From assembly GCA_037367405.1 (NCBI GenBank), contig JAZKJV010011598.1, positions 806,001 to 870,000 on the forward strand: a stretch of 64,000 bases of DNA. Reading direction: 5' to 3'. A program made the translations under genes and the position numbers. Position 1 is the first letter of the stretch; each line of letters starts with the position of its first letter. Source of the stretch: Ottelia alismoides. Lineage: Eukaryota > Streptophyta > Magnoliopsida > Alismatales > Hydrocharitaceae. Positions 42,752 through 54,314 of the stretch are shown here, one piece after another. The notes beneath the pieces were generated by a model. That model was not told the origin of the DNA. It saw nothing but the letters and a program-made list of their open reading frames with translations, and made no database searches.

Positions 42752-45700
42752 TTTTTTGAAGTCTAAAAGATAGGGGGAAACACTCGGTGGTGTCCGCCCC
42801 AAACTTTATTTAATTAGAACAAAAGGGGAACCAAACCAGAAAACAAAACCCGCTACAACCAGAACGCTATAGAACGCTACAGTACCCATTCGTCTACCAT
42901 TCGTTTAGCGAAAACCCCAACATTTTCCTTGTAAAAACGCTGACCCAATAACAGCAAGTCGTTTCTCCCCCGCCAGACCGCCCAAAGAATGGCCATGGGG
43001 TACAGCCGCTCTCCCCTTGGTCTGCTCGTATTGGCGTGGAACGAGTCCCAAAAGGCTTGGAAGTTGTCGCTACAGCACCAATCAGATCCCATCTCCTGCC
43101 ATATTTGAGAAACCACGGGGCATGAGAAAAAAAGATGATCCACCGACTCGATCGCAGCACTACAAATCATGCACCTGTCAGAAAGAACCCCCAAGGAGCC
43201 TTACGCACCGGTCCTGCGTCATTATCCTCTTTCTCCTGAGCAACCAAACGAAGATACCAATTCTCTCAGGAAGCCTGAGGGCCCAAATATTTGTACAATC
43301 TCTAGTAAGCAGGTCGGACCTGGCCGGCGGAGGCCTGGAGATGGCACCATAGGCCCCCCTAACCGAGAAAGACCCCTCCTTCCAACACCAGTGATCCCGG
43401 CCCTCACATGGCGGACCCACCTTCCGCACAGCCTCCAGTAAGGCCAAGAAATAATCGAACCTTTGGTCAGAGAGGTTAGCCGAAAAGGTAGGGCACCAGT
43501 GCCCATCAGCCCAGCACTCCGCCACCGAGCATGACATCTACCCAGCAAGCGCAAACAACCGGGGGAACCGAGAACAGAGGGCCCCTCCCCCCGACCAATC
43601 GTCAGCCCAAAAAGAAAAAGAGTCCCCCCTTCCGAGGATCGGTTTAAACAGGGCGATGTTATCCACAAAAGTCTTCACCACGCCCTGCCAGAAAGGAGTC
43701 GGGGCGGTGAGGACGGCCGTCAACGAGGGCGGAGCACCCCTCACGTCGTAGATCCTACGAATCACCGCACAGACGAGGTCCTCCCCCGAGCCCCAGATCC
43801 TGCTCGCCCACTTGAGTAAAAGTGCATCGTTCATTTCCTCCAGCGATTTCACCCCCAGGCCCCCGTTGTTCTTCTGTAGCAAGATCTCCTCCCATCCCAC
43901 CAGGTGGATCCCCCTGTTCCCGTCCGCAATATTCCCCCACAAGAAGGAGCGCATCCTCTTCTCCAACCGCACCCGAATCCCCTTTGCATCTTACGGTTGG
44001 AGAGAAGATAGATGGGGATGGAGGAGAGAACGGACTTCAAAAGAATCAACCTGCCACCCCTCGAGAGGACCGCCGCCTTCCAACCCGACAACCTCGCCTC
44101 AACCTTCTCCACAACCTTCAGCCAATCCCGGAGCCGAGTCCTCCCCGGCATCAAAGGCGTGCCCAAATACTCGAGCGACAGCGAAGACCTCCCCGAGCCC
44201 AGGGAGGTAACAAGATTGTCAGCCAAAAGCTCCACAGGCCCAAAAGGAACGAACACCGACTTCGCATTATTCTTACACAAACCTGATAGCTCAGAGAAGA
44301 TCTCCAAAGCCGTCGCCATGCCGTTGGCCTCCTCCAAGCCCCCCTCAATGGAAAAAAGTGTATCAACAACATACTGGACAATCGGAACCATCAGCTCATC
44401 CCTCGAATAGCCTCTAGAGAAACAACGTCCCACGACACTATCCGCAACAGCGGAGAGCACATCGGCCGCAAGAATGAAGAGCATTGGCGCCAAGGGGCAC
44501 CCCTGTCGCACCCTCCTCAGTGGTTGGATCCACCCCCCTTCCGGCCGACCATTGACTAAAACCGCAAAAGACGCCGTCGAAACACAGCGCCTCATTCCAA
44601 GAGATCCACAGGTCGGGGAAGCCCTTCCTCCTCAGCACAGACCAGAGGAATCTCCAGTCAAGAGTATCATACGCCTTAGCGAAATCCACCCTTCCAAAGC
44701 AAACCGCTTGTACCCCTCCGCCGCCAATCCGCAATAATCTCGGAAGCGAGCGTGATGCAATCAGAAATCTGACGTCCAGGAATGAAAGCCGATTGGGCCG
44801 GCGAAATAAGACCCCCAAGAATGAGATTTAGCCTTCTCGCAAGGACCTTTGCCGTGATCAGGTACAAGGCATTTGAAATGGCGATAGGCCGAAAATCCTC
44901 GATCGCAGAGGCCCCCGAAGACTTCGGAAGTAAAACAAGGAGCGCGCGGTTGACCCGATCAAAGCCCGAGTTCCCATGGCAGATCTCCAACACCACCTCA
45001 AGCACCTCCTGCCCAACGACGTCCCAGAAGTCTTTGTAGAAAGCGATCGGGAAACCATCAGGGCAAGGCGTCGCGTCGTCGTTCAGATCCAACACAGCAT
45101 CCTTCAACTCCTCTAAAGTAATCACACGGAGAAGGGCCTCCCACGAGGACGTCGCCACGGTCCTAGTCCCCCGGCCCAGCCACCTCCATCTCCGTGGGAT
45201 GATAGCCGAAGTAGAGTTCCTGAAATATGTCGCAATGGCATGACCCATCTCCTTGTTTCCATTCACGCAGATCCCATCGATGACGATGGAGCTCAAAGCA
45301 TTGGCCCTACGTCTCCCGTTAGCACAACGATGGAAGAATGACGTGTTAGCATCCCCCTCCTGAATCCATTTAAATTTCGATCTCTGCCTCCATTCCGTGA
45401 TGTGTTTCTTCTCCTCCGCGAGGAGTTTCCTCTGAGCCGCCGCACGAGCGTCAATTTCCTCCGCCGAGAGCTCCCTGGAGTCCTCAAGCGAATCAAACCT
45501 TTGAATGGTCTCCTCCGCCTCCGTCCTAGCCGCAGCCATGGCCGCCCTCGAGTCCCTTTTGAAAGCCGCAAGACGCACCCTCAACGACGATAACTTCTGA
45601 ACAAATCTGTGAGCAGCGGAGCCCGAACCTACCAACTCCGCCCAGTGCGAAGTCACAACCTCCCGGAAGTTGTCCTCCAAAAGCCAGCACTTCTCATATC

Positions 45701-46029
45701 TGAAAAGGCCCCGCTGAACCGGGGTATCACCCGAACACCACACGATTGGATTGTGGTCCGAGCACGAGCGCGGTTTGGCCTCCACCGACGCCAAGGGGAA
45801 CACCTCCCCGGCCTCACCAGAGGCGAGAAAACGATCAAGATGCCAGCGCGCCTTCGAGTTTCTCCAAGTATACTTGGTGCCCCTAGCATCCAACACCTCT
45901 AGGCCAAGCAAATCAATGGTGTCCGCAAAGGCAATAGAACCCGGGTCCTGGCCCCCCCTACCACTGGGTCTATCCGAAGAGAGCAAAGTAACGTTGAAGT
46001 CCCCCCTACCACCGGGTCTATCCGAAGAG
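42752..46029 (-). mobile_element. LINE-d, 5'-truncated L1-type LINE
   Basis: 3.28 kb, minus strand, flanked by a perfect 17-bp target duplication AACAATAGCCATGACTT (42735-42751 and 46030-46046). T-run at 42750-42757, then the shared LINE tail (GGGGGAAACACTCGGTGGTGTCCGCCCC, 42772-42799). It is truncated within the endonuclease domain, so ORF1 and the ORF2 start are missing. At the truncation point, CCCCCCTACCAC.GGGTCTATCCGAAGAGA is present twice (45953- and 46001-). Confidence 0.9.
42877..46029 (-). pseudogene. LINE-d ORF2 remnant, RT catalytic motif lost
   Basis: The first frame (46029-44676) starts inside the endonuclease at GDFNVTLLSSDRP and has YTWRNSKARWHLDRFLAS and SDHNPIVW, the RT linker, DGFPIAFYKDFWDVVG and IEDFRPIAISNALYLI. 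Further frames carry FAKAYDTLDWRFLWSVL (about 44690), VNGRPEGGW, and IVQYVVDTLFSIEG (about 44365), where the catalytic YADD has become YVVD. Then LGTPLMPGRTRLRDW, FLWGNIADG (about 43945) and zf-RVT CMICSAAIESVDHLFFSC (about 43155). At least six frame changes. Dead by both truncation and active-site loss. Confidence 0.85.
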
Positions 46030-46046
46030 AACAATAGCCATGACTT

Positions 46047-46125
46047 AAGGAGAGTCCTAGCATGGAAAGTAACATTTTCTACATAGGAACAATCAAACAC
46101 AAAAATAGTAATATTCCTTGTTAAC
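46047..46125 (-). pseudogene. LINE C-terminal relic, left half (split by Copia)
   Basis: The minus strand reads FCV.L..YVENVTFHARTLLKSW in pieces, like the ORF2 C-terminal tail (..YPENV...A..L..SW). Its upstream half continues at 53482-53660 on the far side of the Copia at 46126-53481; the junction reads TTTATGGTTAAC/AAGG. Confidence 0.5.
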
Positions 46126-46268
46126 TGTTGGGAAAAATAAGAGGGATGTTTATTCCTTAAGCCCAAGGCTCTCTTATATAGGGAGAGACCTATGGGCAAA
46201 TTACATACGGTAGACAAAGAGAAAAGAAAATAGATAAAAGATACAAAAACATGAAATAAACTTCTACA
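46126..46268 (-). repeat. 3' LTR of the Copia
   Basis: Plus strand TGTTGGGAAAAATAAG...ACTTCTACA, 143 bp; pairs with 53348-53481. Confidence 0.9.
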
Positions 46269-46275
46269 CTCCCCC

Positions 46276-47942
46276 TCAAGATGGAGCGTAGATATCTATC
46301 ATGCTCATCTTGGATAAGCACTTCTGGAAGGGGCCCCTAAATAAGGCTTTGGTAAAAATGTCTATTGTCTGGTCTCCTGAGCTGACATGGGATGTAGAAA
46401 TGAAGCCTTTCTGGATCATATCACATATGTAATGGCAATCAACCTCGATGTGTTTTGTCATCTCAAGAAATGCAGGATTATTGGCAATGAATAATGCAGC
46501 CTGATTGTCGCATTTCAGCGACATGGGAAAAGAAACATCTATATGTAATTCTGTTAGGACTGCTCGGACCCACATCACTTCTGTACATGCTTGGGCCATA
46601 GCTCTATACTCAGACTCAGCACTGGATATAGCAACCACAGTTTGCTTCTTACTCTTCTATGAGACAAGTGACTCCCCGACAAATATAGCAAATCCTGATG
46701 TAGACTTCATGTCCTTTGGGCACCCTGTGTAGTCTGCATCTGCGCATGTTGAGATAGTAATAGTGCCCACCTTTCTAAACAACAGCCCTGCACCTGGAGA
46801 TGATTTAAGATACCTTAGTATCATATGTATAGCATCCATATGTACCTGACAAGGTTGTTCCATGAACGGGCTCACTTTACTGACTGCAAATGAAATATCA
46901 AGTCTGATAATGGTAAGATAAAGAAGCTTTCCCACTAGTTCCCTGTATCTTTTCCTGTCAACCTCATCAGTATTATCATCATACATCTTCATGCTTGGAT
47001 CCATGGGTGTAGAAGCAGGTCGACATCCAAGCATACCTGTGTCACTCAGCAAGTCAGTGACATCTTTTCTTAGAGTCGTCACAAGCCCTTGTTGATTCCT
47101 GGCAAACTCCAATCCCAAAAAGTATCCAAGCACTCCTAGATCCTTTGTACAAATTCATGGCCCAGAAATTCTACTACTCTTTTTATTCCCTGCATATCAT
47201 CTCTTGTAATAAGTATATCATCAACATACACCATAATGACAGTCGTACCTCTGGAAATCCTCTGTACAAAGAGAGAGAATGACATGCATTCGACTGTTTG
47301 AACCCTTGCTTCTCAAACAAATCTGAGAGCTTCTGGAACCAAGCTCTCGAGATCTGCTTAAGGCCATAGATTGCCTTATGAAGTCTACACACCTGTAAAC
47401 AATCCCCCTCAGCAGCAAACCATGGCGACTGTTGCATGTAGACTTCTTCCTGAAGATCACCATGCAAAAAAACATTCTTAACATCCAATTGAAACAGGGG
47501 CCAATCTCGAATCACGGCAACAGATAAAAGAATCTGTAAGGTAGAATGACGAGCAACTGGAGAAAATGTGTCAAGATAATCCACCCCGTACGTCTGAGTA
47601 AAGCCCCGAGCAGCCAGTCGAGCCTTGTACCTATCAATGCTACCATCTGCATGGTGCTTCACTGTAAATACCCACTTGCAACTTACTATAGATGCCCCAA
47701 TAGGAGCTGGAACAAGGCTCCAAGTACTTCTCAACTGAAGAGCCGCCATCTCTTCCTCCATATCCAGGCGCCATCTACTATGTCAATGCCTCCTGATAAG
47801 TTTGTGGTATGTCCAAAGCGGACAAAGCAACTGCAAACCTCCTGAAGTACCCCGTCGGACGCTCAAAGGCGACATGAGAAGCAATCGGATATGAAGCACA
47901 TGAACGCTTCTGTTTCCTCAGACCAATAGGCAAATCAAGTTC
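46276..47942 (-). pseudogene. pol 3' part of the Copia (RT and RNase H)
   Basis: Read from 47942 downward: LDLPIGLRKQKRSCASYP, the RT N-terminus ([78 protein letters not shown]). After a frame change near 47190 come LGYFLGLEFARNQQGLV and LVGKLLYLTIIRLDISFAVS, then RNase H (46638-46276: SSAESEYRAMAQACTEVMWV, CDNQAALFIANN, HIEVDCHYICDMIQKG). The YVDD region is broken near 47230. Continues upstream in frame across the nested element at 50444. Confidence 0.85.
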
Positions 47943-48253
47943 TGTTAGAGTATTTGGAGCATGCGTCACTTATGTAATAGGTGGGTAAATGGATCCCTCC
48001 AAGATCCATTTACCCCACCACTGAGTTTTGTCCTACATCGTCCAGTGGTGGGACTTGGAGGCCCTGTGGAGGCTATATAAGGAGCCCCAGGCCTCCTGTA
48101 ACAGATGAGAAAGTCAATAGAATATCCGCCCCTTTGAGGGCTTCTCCCGTGGTTTCATCCCGCTCCTCACGGAGTAGGGTTCCACGTAAAAATCCCTTCT
48201 TTATATTTCTTTAACTTTTTCCATGTTCGCTTCCGCATGTTCATTTTCTAACA
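47943..48253 (+). repeat. 5' LTR of copy 2
   Basis: TGTTAGAGTATTTGGAGC...TTTCTAACA, 311 bp; CTATATAAGG promoter motif near 48073. Shares CGCTCCTCACGGAGTAGG and TTCCACGTAAA blocks with copy 1. Confidence 0.95.
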
Positions 48254-49234
48254 TCGTATCAGAGCGGGTCGATTCTCGAGGAGTTTTTTATGTTCTTTAT
48301 TTGTTCGAGATTCAATTACTGTTCATTCTTGAAGATCAATTTATCCGAAGATATGGTTTTGCTTCAAGTTCAATTTCTAGGGTTTCCAAAGAAACCCTAA
48401 TCATGCATAGATTGCATGCTGTTGAGATCCGTGCCTCGTGCCTCGCCAACTAGGCTTGTCAAGCATCTCCAGGATGACGGAGCTACATGCGGCGCGCTCC
48501 TAATCGCCTAGATCGAAAGCCCCAAATGGTGGAAGGCGACATCTCGCCCAGGCAGGCCGCACATCTCCTCGGCGATCACGACCTCAAGGCGGCATCAGGG
48601 CCGCTCCTCACGGCGGCGCAGGCCCCGTTCTGCCTACAGCGGCCCAGCCCCAGGTACCTTCCTCTCCCATCGACGCACAAACCATGCTGGGGAGACATCC
48701 AGCATCAGGCCCCTCGCGCGCACCAACCGCAACCTCCAGCTATGCGACGGCGGTCTCAGAACCCAGCAGGGGCGATGGCGGCGTCTCCTCTTCGTCCTCT
48801 CGCGCGAAGACTATAGGCGGAGCCCTCGCCACCCTCCAGACCTCGCCGCTCACCTTCTCTCGCGCGCAAATCTAGGGTTGCGCACCAGTCCCCTTCCGTC
48901 ATCTCCACATCCAAAGGCGTCATCCAGCACAAGCCCTTCCCCATCTCGGCCCCAGATTCCAGCCCTGCAGGTTCCCATGCGCGGGAACCTCCCCATCGAG
49001 CAAGGCGGCGGCACACTAGGAGGCACGGCTCCTCTGCGCGAAGACCCCATGGGGGCGGCGGGCGATATAAAGAAAAGGGAAGGGTTCCCCGTAACCCTAA
49101 GGGCCCCGCGACCTTTTAAAAAAAACGGAAGGGATAACTTCTTACGGGCCCAAATGTATGGGTCAAGAGTTTTTTTTACAAATGTGGGCCGGGTTTAAAA
49201 AAATGATGAATGTTTTTGAGGGAAATGGGGGAAG

Positions 49235-49325
49235 CCCATAAAAAGAGAGAGAGAGCGAGAGAGAGAGAGAGAGATTTCGAAGAAAAAAAGGTGAGAAAAG
49301 AGAAAAGAGAGAGAGAGAGAGAGAG
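49235..49325. repeat. GAGA-rich purine tract inside copy 2
   Basis: Runs of GAGAGAGAGA and AGAAAAGAGA on the plus strand, typical simple sequence; no coding meaning. Confidence 0.8.
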
Positions 49326-50128
49326 GAAAAGAAGTTGTGTTTTTGTAAAGCCCAATTGGGCTAAGGTATATTTGGGTCCAAATGGACCGCGTTTCTATTG
49401 TTCAACAAAAAAAAGGCGTGTATAACTAAAAAGTCGTACGCATTTAAAAAAAATGTTTGCAAAAAAAAAAAGAAAAATGTTGCAAAAGCCGGGAAAAAAA
49501 TTGTTGGAACGGCTTATAAAAAAATATTCGAGAAAAAAATGGACGGCTTATTACAAAAAAAATGAAGAAAAGCCGCAAGAGAATTTTTTTGAGAATATTC
49601 ATGTTTTTCCCCATATTTATGTATTATCTTATCTTCTCCCAACGTGGTCAACAATGTCATTCCGACCAGTATGGGAGAAAGGGGGACTATATATAGAGAG
49701 TCACAGGTCTTGTTCCAAGATTCAGATGTCAGTTTTTCCAGACCGATCAGATGTTCAGACTCTACAATCTCAGATTCAGACTCGACGACGACGCATGCCA
49801 ATCATTTGTCATTCTTGTTGGTTGGCCAGAGTCTTCATGTGAGCCATAAGGACTCCAAACCAGAGGACCATTCCCTATGCCATTGAGGGCAAGAGTTTTC
49901 ATGTGGTATCATAGGGACTCCAGAGTAGAGTACCATTCTCTGAGCCAGATAGATCCAGTTTCCACACTGCAGCCCGTTCATCCTCCTCACATGCACGCCA
50001 TGAGAAGCAACGGCCTCGACTGCAGCAGTTGTGCGCGTTGGGATATTGTCTGTAGTGTCATATATTGTGAGTTGAGTTTCTTTCTGTTTGTCCAAGCTGA
50101 GCATTGCATGCTCCAGCTTGAGGGGGAG

Positions 50129-50443
50129 TGTTAGAGTATTTGGAGCATGTGTCACTTATGTAATAGGTGGGTAAATAGATCCCACCAAGATCCATTTACC
50201 CCACCACTGAGTTTTGTCCCACATCGTCCAGTGGTGGGACTTGGAGGCCCTGTGGAGGCTATATAAGGAGCCCCAGGCCTCCTGTAACAGATGAGAAAGT
50301 CAATAGAATATCCGCCCCTTTGAGGGCTTCTCCCGTGGTTTCATCCCGCTCCTCACGGAGTAGGGTTCCACGTAAAAATCCCGTCTTCTTTATGTTTCTT
50401 TATCTTATTCCATGTTCGCTTCCGCATGTTTTATTTTCTAACA
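50129..50443 (+). repeat. 3' LTR of copy 2
   Basis: TGTTAGAGTATTTGGAGC...TTTCTAACA, 315 bp. Confidence 0.95.
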
Positions 50444-50448
50444 AGTTC

Positions 50449-52918
50449 TGCATCTTCTGTACCACCGTCCGTATCATCCCCTTCCTGAAATAGTCTCTGT
50501 TGAGAAACACCATCAGACCCATCATTAGAAGTAACGTTGTCAAAACAAACCTAGGGCATTCTTGATGATTGACCATGATCATGAGCAGGGCTGGACATTG
50601 ACTGTAGTGATGAGGTAGAGGAGGAACCAAAACAATGGGAGGAGGTAATGCTGGTGAAGGTGATTGTGGTGGAGGTGGTGGTGGAAGTGTTGGAGATTGT
50701 GCTGGTGGAGTTGATGGTGGATACATGGGTGGAGGAGGAATATAGTTCTCATCATCTGAGTATGATGGTGCCAACATGACGCCTGTAGGAGAGAAAACGT
50801 GACATTTGCACTGACATAATACCTCTGACGCAACGGATCATACCAACGATAACCCTTTTGAGTCCTTGAATACCCGACAAAAACGCATTTGACAGCCCTA
50901 GGAGAGAGCTTGTCAATCCTTGGAGACAACTGATGGACGAACGCAACAGATCCAAAAACACAAGGGGTAAGGAAGAACAACTCCTTGTCAGGGAAAACGA
51001 GGGAGAAAGGTATATCCTCCCCCAAGATCGATGAGGTCATTCGGTTAATGAGGTAACATGCTGTGAGAACCGCATCGCCCCAAAATGAGTGCAAAGCACA
51101 ACTCTGGACAAGGAGCGTACGAGTGACAGCTTTCTTTCAGCGATACCGTTCTGTTGGGACGTGTAAGCACAAGATGTTTGATGTAGAATGCCGTGGGATG
51201 AAAAAAAATGAGATAGTGTATGGGTACAGAATTCAAGAGCATTATTAGTTCGCACGATTTTGACAAAGGTGGAAAAAACATTCTGCACTTCTTTAATAGA
51301 ATTCATAATAGTATTGCCCGCTTCTGATTTATTCTTTAACACGAAAAACCAAGACAAACAACTAAAATCATCCACAGCAACTAAATAGAACTTGTGTCCC
51401 TGATGATCGGGTACACGACTTGAACCTCAAATGTCTACATGGAAAAACTCAAAAGGAGAGCTATTGCTCTGACTCTGACTACTAGGGAAGACGGACCGAT
51501 GATGCTTCCGTAACTGACAAGCTTCACAATTGAACGGCGAGCGGGGGTGAAATTTGAGGAAGGACTTGACGCAGTTTCTAAAACGGAAGATGACCGAAAT
51601 GCAGATGCCATAGATAAGGAGAGACAGGTCCAGTGGAATGAGATGATGCTCCAGCATAAGGTGGTTGGACCAGTCGATACAACCAGCCTTACTCACGGCC
51701 ACACCCAATCACGTTGCCCCCCGTGAGAATGTCCTGAACCACAAGAGATGATGGGTCAAATACTGCTCGACAATGTAAATCCTTAGTAATATGACTATTG
51801 GCAGTAAATTTATTGAGAAATTAGGGGCATGCAACACATTCTGCAATTGCAACCAGTGTCCTTCATGGGAAAACCTGTCTGTAGGATGTGAGCTGATGTT
51901 TGTATCCACAGAAATGATGTGTTGCACCAGAATCTACAATCCATTCTAAGGTACCTGAACCCAAGGTAGAAGTATAAGCACTACCTGAGGAACTAGCCTG
52001 CAGCAGCAGCAACGTCCAAGCTGCTCTCTGAAATGCAGCAGCAGCAACGTCCAAGCTGCTCTCTGAAACAGGTGGACGAGTATTGGCTGGGGCATGATAT
52101 CTCGCAGTCAAGACACAAGTTCATCATATTGTGGATCTAATGCGGGTGGAGCACCATGATGCTAAATATGTTCTACTACACGGGCAGATGCTGGGAAACC
52201 ATGCTTGGAGTAGCATGTATCTTCTGTATCACTAGTCCGATGACAGTAAGTACATTGTGGTCCACGACCACCTCTACCATGTGATCCTCGTCCATAAAAA
52301 TGAGAAGGATTACCTCTTCCATGAGAGGCCGTCATAACAGAAGAATTTGGCATAAGAGCAGGGCTTGAGATGTTGATTCAGCTCAATCTCCAAAAGCCTC
52401 CTCCATGGGAGGAATGGTAGCATCTGCCAGAATCTGAGAAGAAGAAGCCACATATTGTGAGTCTAGAGAGGCTAGAAAAACTCCCACCATCGTGACATTT
52501 CGGTATGTCTTCAACTGCTCTGGAGTAGTTGTAAGGGGCATGAAGCTATGAAGCTTCTCAAACATTCCCCGCAATGCAGTGTAATGAGCATCCAGGGGTC
52601 AACCATTCTGCTTTATCGTGAAGTTGTCATGCTGAAGCCGTAGGATTTTTGTTCATTCTTGGCGTGTGAATACGTGGTAGCAAGATTGTCCCACATGGCT
52701 TTGGCAGTAGGCTGATGCAAGACATCGTTAGCAATGTCTGGAATCAAAGTACCAGACAACCAGACATGAGCATATGTGTCATCAGCCTCCCATGACGTAT
52801 ACAACCTTGTCTTCTCCGTTGGCTCATCCTCGGTAAGAATATGTTTCTTACCCATCGATTTCATTAAGCTCATGAACTGCATGGCCCATAACCCGTAGTT
52901 CGACCCATCCATCTTCAC
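50449..52918 (-). pseudogene. gag and pol 5' part of the Copia (gag, protease, integrase)
   Basis: gag starts near 52918 (KMDGSNYGLWAMQFMSLMKS; LHQPTAKAMWDNLATTY). Zinc knuckle reads CTYCHRTSDTEDTC, where the ligand His is replaced by Asp (usual RTGHTED). Protease WIVDSGATHH (about 51950) keeps the normal Asp-Ser-Gly, unlike the other Copias here. A 35-bp tandem duplication lies just before it. Pre-integrase CEACQLRKHHRSVFP (about 51540), integrase VDDFSCLSWFFVLKNKSEA, RTNNALEF (Asn for catalytic Asp), SQQNGIAERK, then SFWGDAVLTACYLINRM and VFGSVAFVHQLSPRIDKL. A proline-rich spacer ends at the nested element. Several frame changes. Confidence 0.85.
51999..52068. repeat. 35-bp perfect tandem duplication in the Copia
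   Basis: Units 51999-52033 and 52034-52068, TGCAGCAGCAGCAACGTCC...CTCTGAAA, identical; thus a recent event. 35 is not a multiple of 3. Confidence 0.9.
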
Positions 52919-53347
52919 AATAGGTGCAGGACCTCAGAAGGCGCCTGTGGTGGGGATCTCTACCTTGCTTTCTGACATGATGACTAGAGACAACTAGGGT
53001 TGTGGACGAGATAAACTTTGGTCTACACTGACATGACGAGTTCTGATTGCATGTGTAGACTTAAACAACCAAACCCATCAACATGGAGTATGAGAGGAAG
53101 CCCCTCTAGGAAGGGAACGGCAGTCGAAGCGGGGCCCAAGGTGGCGAGGGGCCTGAGGGGCGTAGAGGACCGAGGTGGCGGGGGGGCCGAGGGGCAGAGG
53201 GGGCCGAGGGGCATAGCGGGCCGAGGGGCCCTGGGCGGCGACGGTGGATAAGCCTTGGGCGGCGGTGCCCTAGGCGGCTTGAAGGTGGAGGGATTAGGGT
53301 TAGGGTTCGGTACAGGAGCTCCGGTCTAGGTCGCCGCTCTGATACCA

Positions 53348-53481
53348 TTTTGGGAAAAATAAGAGAGATGTTTATTCCTTGAGCCCTAAGCTCTCTTATA
53401 TAGGAAGAGACCTATGGGCATACGATAGACAAAGAGAAAAGAAAATAGATAAAAGATACAAAACATGAAATAACTTCTACA
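53348..53481 (-). repeat. 5' LTR of the Copia, first base pair mutated
   Basis: 134 bp, TTTTGGGAAAAATAAG...ACTTCTACA; the expected TG terminus reads TT and about 10 bp are missing relative to the partner LTR. Confidence 0.9.
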
Positions 53482-53660
53482 CTAACCATAAATCCCAGAG
53501 TGATACCAATAGAAGAAAAAATCATGGGAGTGGTTTCTAAGGTCAAATACTTTTCTTGGTTTACCCATCCAGCTCCCAGCACTTGCCACATTGCCATAGT
53601 CTTCTCGCACGAAAAGAATAGATGTTTTATAGTCATAAATTTGTGGAGCAAATTAAAGAG
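53482..53660 (-). pseudogene. LINE C-terminal relic, right half
   Basis: Minus strand: TIKHLFFSCEKTMAMWQVLG, AGWVNQEKYLTLET and FSSIGITLGFMV, the zf-RVT HLFF.C signature and following tail of LINE ORF2. Continues at 46125-46047 beyond the Copia. 53661-53825 holds nothing recognisable. Confidence 0.6.
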
Positions 53661-53825
53661 AAAATTATCGTAGAAGTCATAACTAACAATGAAAGCACCT
53701 ATGTGTTAACAAGTATATAGTTATTTATATTGATTATAGCTACTGAATTATTTTAGATTAGTGCTACATTATCATAGTATTTTTAATGTAGGCAAGTTTT
53801 TGCAAGAGAAGATGCTACACTTGCA

Positions 53826-54300
53826 TTGGACTCCGTATGCGGGACATTACATCGATCTCATGTTAGAGATGTTCGAAAGATCTTAACGATTTTTATGACA
53901 AGGGACCAGTGTACGAGACTCCTCCAGGATACATCCAATAGATGTCCACTCTATGAAACCAATATCAAAACGGTGGACCACCTCTTCTTCCAGTGCGCAA
54001 AGATCATCCAAACATAGAGCAGTGTTGATAGAAGCTGGTTTAATATTCAGACATTGAACTCTTTTGGGACTCATTGTATACTGGTAAGCATCGTGCTAGA
54101 AAGGACATCCTCCAACCCCTGGCGACGATCTGTGCCATCTGGTTAGGCAGAAATGGTGCACTTTTCTCTTCTCAACAGTTCTATTATGTCATTCAGGGTC
54201 TCTTCTTGAGTCCTGGACGTTGCAAGTCCCTATGTAACCATCTCTTTTTTAATCTATAAATCTGGGATGGACACCTAAGCGTGTTTCCCCTTTTTTGATT
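53826..54300 (+). pseudogene. LINE 3' relic on the plus strand
   Basis: Plus strand: MTRDQCTRLLQDTSNRC, CPLYETNIKTVDHLFFQC (zf-RVT), then after a shift RARKDILQPLATICAIWLGR and FSSQQFYYVIQ. It ends in TTTCCCCTTTTTTGATTTAAAAAAA (54283-54307), a LINE-like 3' tail with an A-run. This is the only LINE piece in the window on the plus strand. 5' end undefined. Confidence 0.65.
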
Positions 54301-54314
54301 TAAAAAAAGATCTT

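Larger units (their letters stand above)
47943..50443 (+). mobile_element. Complete non-autonomous LTR retrotransposon, copy 2
   Basis: 2.50 kb with perfect target duplications AGTTC (47938-47942 and 50444-50448). LTRs 311 and 315 bp, nearly identical, so insertion was recent relative to its neighbours. Primer site TCGTATCAGAGCGGG (one base off TGGTATCAGAGC) at 48254; CAGCTTGAGGGGGAG before the 3' LTR. The interior has no gag or pol motif: a GC-rich first part (48420-49080), an A-rich and GAGA-rich middle (49200-49600), and a 3' part sharing GTATGGGAGAAAGGGGG and GTGGTATCATAGGGACTCCAGAGTAG with copy 1. Inserted in opposite orientation into the Copia pol, whose frame resumes exactly after removal. 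Confidence 0.95.
46126..53481 (-). mobile_element. Ty1/Copia retrotransposon containing a nested LTR element
   Basis: Minus-strand Copia, about 4.85 kb after subtracting the insert at 47943-50443. LTRs 46126-46268 (143 bp) and 53348-53481 (134 bp). The right one starts TTTTGGG where TGTTGGG is expected, so the terminal TG is mutated. Primer site TGGTATC..AGCGG on the minus strand lies just right-inward at 53330-53347; the polypurine tract (CCCCCTCAAGATGG on the plus strand) is at 46270-46283. Target duplication TTAAC/CTAAC, one mismatch. It inserted in a LINE relic. Confidence 0.9.
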
